From the NCBI GenBank assembly GCA_019694835.1, contig JAIBBE010000022.1, positions 105,476 to 169,475 on the forward strand: a stretch of 64,000 nt of DNA, written 5' to 3'. Positions 62,105 to 64,000 of this stretch are shown one piece after another. Under the pieces are notes generated by a model, which was not told where the DNA came from, made no database searches, and saw nothing but the letters and a program-made list of their open reading frames with translations. The stretch comes from Fimbriimonadaceae bacterium (GTDB lineage: Bacteria > Armatimonadota > Fimbriimonadia > Fimbriimonadales > Fimbriimonadaceae). Position 1 is the stretch's first letter, and each line of letters starts with the position of its first letter. The translations under genes and the position numbers were made by a program.

Positions 62105-62772
62105 AGGTTGGTGGACCAGGCAGCCTGGAGTTGATCGTAGGTGAGGGACTTCGCGTGCATATCTCCGAAGAGTGTGCCATAGCGATAGCCGTTCCAGAGC
62201 GATTCCCAGTTAGCGGGAGGTTCGCCCAGGTTCATCCGTCGCGTGCGTCCGTGCCAGTTTCCGGAACCGTCGAAGAGGACGTTGACGTTGGCGGGCAGTT
62301 CGAAGGTCGTCTGCGAAAAGTACTTGAAGGCAATCTCGGTGCGGTAGAGGTAGCTCGTGTTGTACGTCGCGTACATCGAAGGCGCGGTCGGGAAAGGCAT
62401 CCAGGGGTGGCTGTCGAGCACCGCCGATCCGGTGTCGGAGGGGCACTTGAAGATCTCTTTACTTTTTAGATAGGGCTGCAGCGCTTCGTGAAGCAGGGGC
62501 ATGTAGGGGATGCGGGACTGGAACTCAGGAAAGCCGTCCCAAATTGCAGGCGTGAATTTGTCGGAGGGATCAACGGCGTGCGGAAAGATGTCGTCATATT
62601 CCGACATGTAGATCGTAATCGCGGCCCCAATCTGCTTCAGATTGCTCATGCATTGCGTCTTCTTCGCCGCCTCTTTCGCACGAGAGAAGACCGGGAATAG
62701 CAAGGCGGCGAGGATCGCGATGATGGCGATGACCACCAGCAGTTCGATGAGTGTAAACGCGCGTCGCCTCAC
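62101..62772 (-). CDS. Type IV prepilin-like secreted protein
   Basis: 223 residues. [20 protein letters not shown] is the type IV prepilin N-terminus (cleavage before F, conserved E5), then [31 protein letters not shown], the style of Armatimonadota/Planctomycetes DUF1559-type proteins. The C-terminal part is a beta domain ending [15 protein letters not shown] lies six bases before the GTG (62784-62779), a leaderless start, and fixes it. It is the first gene of an operon with the amidohydrolase. Confidence 0.88.
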   Translation of the reverse strand: MRRRAFTLIELLVVIAIIAILAALLFPVFSRAKEAAKKTQCMSNLKQIGAAITIYMSEYDDIFPHAVDPSDKFTPAIWDGFPEFQSRIPYMPLLHEALQPYLKSKEIFKCPSDTGSAVLDSHPWMPFPTAPSMYATYNTSYLYRTEIAFKYFSQTTFELPANVNVLFDGSGNWHGRTRRMNLGEPPANWESLWNGYRYGTLFGDMHAKSLTYDQLQAAWSTNL

Positions 62773-62861
62773 ACTCCCAGTATACGACGAGCTTCGTGGG
62801 GGTCGTTGCCACATTTGGAGCGCATTTCAAAAGCGCAGCGAGATCATCCAAAATCCCCGTC

Positions 62862-64000
62862 ATGACCTTCGAGGAGGCGCTCAACCGCATTGCCAGCCTG
62901 CAGACCAAGGGTTGGCGGTTGGGGCTGGATCGAATGGAGGAGTTCCTGCGACGGGCGGGTTTGGACGATGCCTTGGGGCACGCAGCTAAGCCTGACCCCC
63001 ACAATGCGCGTCCAACCTCCCACGGATGGATGCCCGTCCGGGATGGGGACCCCAGACCTCACCCCCAACCCCTCTCCACCGGAGTGGAGAGGGGAGTACG
63101 GCCCCGGTTCATCCACGTCGCTGGAACCAACGGAAAGGGAAGCGTGACCGCGTTCCTGCAAAGCTTGCTCGTGGCCCAAGGCTATCGGACCGGCGCGACC
63201 TTCAGTCCCTATGTCTACGATGTCCGGGAGCGCATCCAAATCGACGGTGAACTCATTTCGAGAGAACAGTTTGCCGCGATCGCTGAAAGGCTCTGGCCGA
63301 TCGCGGTGGAAATGGAGGGCACGCCGTTCGAGGGGCCGACGGAGTTCGAGTTCAAGACCGCGATGGGATTTGCGGCGTGGAAGGAAGCGGGTTGCGAGTG
63401 GGTGGCGCTGGAGACCGGGCTTGGGGGGCGACTCGATGCCACCAATGTCGTGACCCCGGCGTGTTCCGCCATCGTCAGCATCGGCTACGACCACCAGGCG
63501 ATTCTGGGAAACACGCTGCGCGAGATTTCAGTCGAGAAAGCGGGGATCATCAAGCTTGGGTGCCCGGTCGTCATCGGAGTGATGGATGACGAGCCGCTGA
63601 AGGCGATTCTCGATATCTCGGCGGAGCGGGGGAGTCCGGCTTGGGTTCTTGGACGCGACGTGCAGTTCGGAGCCGATTGGGTTGAGGGGCCCGGGTTTCG
63701 ATACGACGGGCTACACCCGGGGATTCGTGGTGCCGTTCAGCCTCACAACCTCGCTGTGGCAATTGCGGCACTTCATGCGGCGGGGGCCGTGCGGGACCCT
63801 TCTCAAATTTCGGAAGGCGCTGGACGGACTCGCCTGCCGGGTCGGATGGAAGAGCGCTGGGTGGACGGTAAGCTGTGGATTCTCGACGGAGCCCACAACG
63901 CCGAATCCGCGCAATCGGTCGTCGACTCACTGTACCGCTGGCAACCTGCCGGCTCCCTGCCGTACCGCTGGCGTCTCGCCGGCACCAACCTCCACCAACG
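62862..64000 (+). CDS. folC: FolC (folylpolyglutamate/dihydrofolate synthase) with two repeat-derived inserts, 3' end cut
   Basis: 379 codons are visible and the frame stays open to the window end. MTFEEALNRIASLQTKGWRLGLDRMEEFL, the P-loop IHVAGTNGKGSVTAFLQ, FSPYVYDVRERIQIDG, ALETGLGGRLDATNVV and WILDGAHNAESA define FolC. CAAAAT lies seven bases before the ATG. Two in-frame stretches are foreign to the family: residues about 41-81, encoded by repeats of families C and A, between the N-terminal helices and the P-loop strand, and residues about 357 to the window end, encoded by two family B copies. Confidence 0.9.
   Translation, partial: MTFEEALNRIASLQTKGWRLGLDRMEEFLRRAGLDDALGHAAKPDPHNARPTSHGWMPVRDGDPRPHPQPLSTGVERGVRPRFIHVAGTNGKGSVTAFLQSLLVAQGYRTGATFSPYVYDVRERIQIDGELISREQFAAIAERLWPIAVEMEGTPFEGPTEFEFKTAMGFAAWKEAGCEWVALETGLGGRLDATNVVTPACSAIVSIGYDHQAILGNTLREISVEKAGIIKLGCPVVIGVMDDEPLKAILDISAERGSPAWVLGRDVQFGADWVEGPGFRYDGLHPGIRGAVQPHNLAVAIAALHAAGAVRDPSQISEGAGRTRLPGRMEERWVDGKLWILDGAHNAESAQSVVDSLYRWQPAGSLPYRWRLAGTNLHQ
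63008..63035. repeat. Hairpin repeat, family C, inside folC
   Basis: CCTCCCACGGATGGATGCCC at 63016-63035 is an exact 20-base match, in reverse complement, to 37869-37888 after the GH20-like gene. The left arm here is degenerate (GCGTCCAACC for GCATCCATCC). It is translated as part of FolC. Confidence 0.8.
63062..63094. repeat. Palindromic repeat, family A, inside folC
   Basis: CCCCTCTCCAC (63069-63079) and GTGGAGAGGGG (63084-63094) are perfect 11-base arms around CGGA. The core at 63062-63077 matches 50305-50320 in pyrC exactly. It is read in frame. Confidence 0.85.
63932..63983. repeat. Two tandem family B repeats inside folC
   Basis: Two copies, at 63932-63953 and 63962-63983, both beginning GTACCGCTGGC and ending GCCGGC, with different four- to five-base loops. 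The reverse complement occurs in pyrC at 50384-50405. They follow directly after the catalytic DGAHN segment of FolC and are translated as YRWQPAG and YRWRLAG. Confidence 0.85.

Overview
The window looks like chromosomal DNA from a free-living, probably aerobic bacterium of moderately high GC. Fimbriimonadia-type Armatimonadota is my best guess. The grounds are a type IV prepilin-like secreted protein with the N-terminal style common in Armatimonadota and Planctomycetes, large COG3903-type ATPase/TPR regulators, DUF1080, DUF1579-like and DUF6265-like proteins, dockerin-like repeats, and many genes that appear to start leaderless. This is inference from gene content, not a phylogenetic placement. 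No prophage, insertion sequence, plasmid origin or CRISPR array is visible, and no gap between genes exceeds 300 bases.

Layout. 1-5500: a 5'-cut ATPase/TPR regulator, a secreted TPR protein, a second regulator that lacks its ATPase half, and a calcineurin-like protein without metal ligands. 5549-10029: tRNA-Glu, a nucleotidyltransferase pair, small secreted proteins, an MDR oxidoreductase and a YCII protein. 10148-17592: small hypothetical and membrane proteins, a RelE/ParE-type toxin-antitoxin pair, an alpha/beta hydrolase, an M1 peptidase, a YCII gene and a DinB fragment. 17709-20325: a Fur/PerR regulator overlapping katG. 20447-31012: secreted proteins, a truncated P-loop kinase, a cupredoxin-dockerin protein, two membrane proteins with a TetR regulator, a CPBP protease, an AlkZ-like glycosylase, a CBM9-like protein and a beta-propeller protein. 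31282-35785: a DUF1080 protein, then two converging arsenic operons (arsR-acr3 on + and arsR-arsM-arsC-esterase on -). 35942-37867: a GH20-like glycosidase interrupted by a GspE N-terminal (MshEN-like) domain. 38533-42497: two tandem fibre-like secreted paralogues. 42629-53375: tdh, ileS-lspA, fic, a dihydroorotase-formamidase operon, a TolB-like protein and a LuxR-PAS regulator. 53372-58825: pilT, a CsgG-PrpD-DUF3052 operon, and a TetR-YHS operon. 58943-64000: a secreted protein, a PIN-type pair, a DUF1080 protein, a prepilin-amidohydrolase operon, and folC running off the end.

Four cross-cutting signals stand out. (1) At least fifteen genes have a TANNNT -10-like hexamer only 6-8 bases before the start codon, as expected for leaderless transcription. 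(2) Short palindromic repeats occur between genes and also in frame inside pyrC and folC, where they are translated. (3) A secretion-ATPase domain sits inside a glycoside hydrolase. (4) Several genes are eroded: regulator without ATPase, calcineurin-like protein without ligands, P-loop kinase stub, DinB stub, MmgE/PrpD without its middle.
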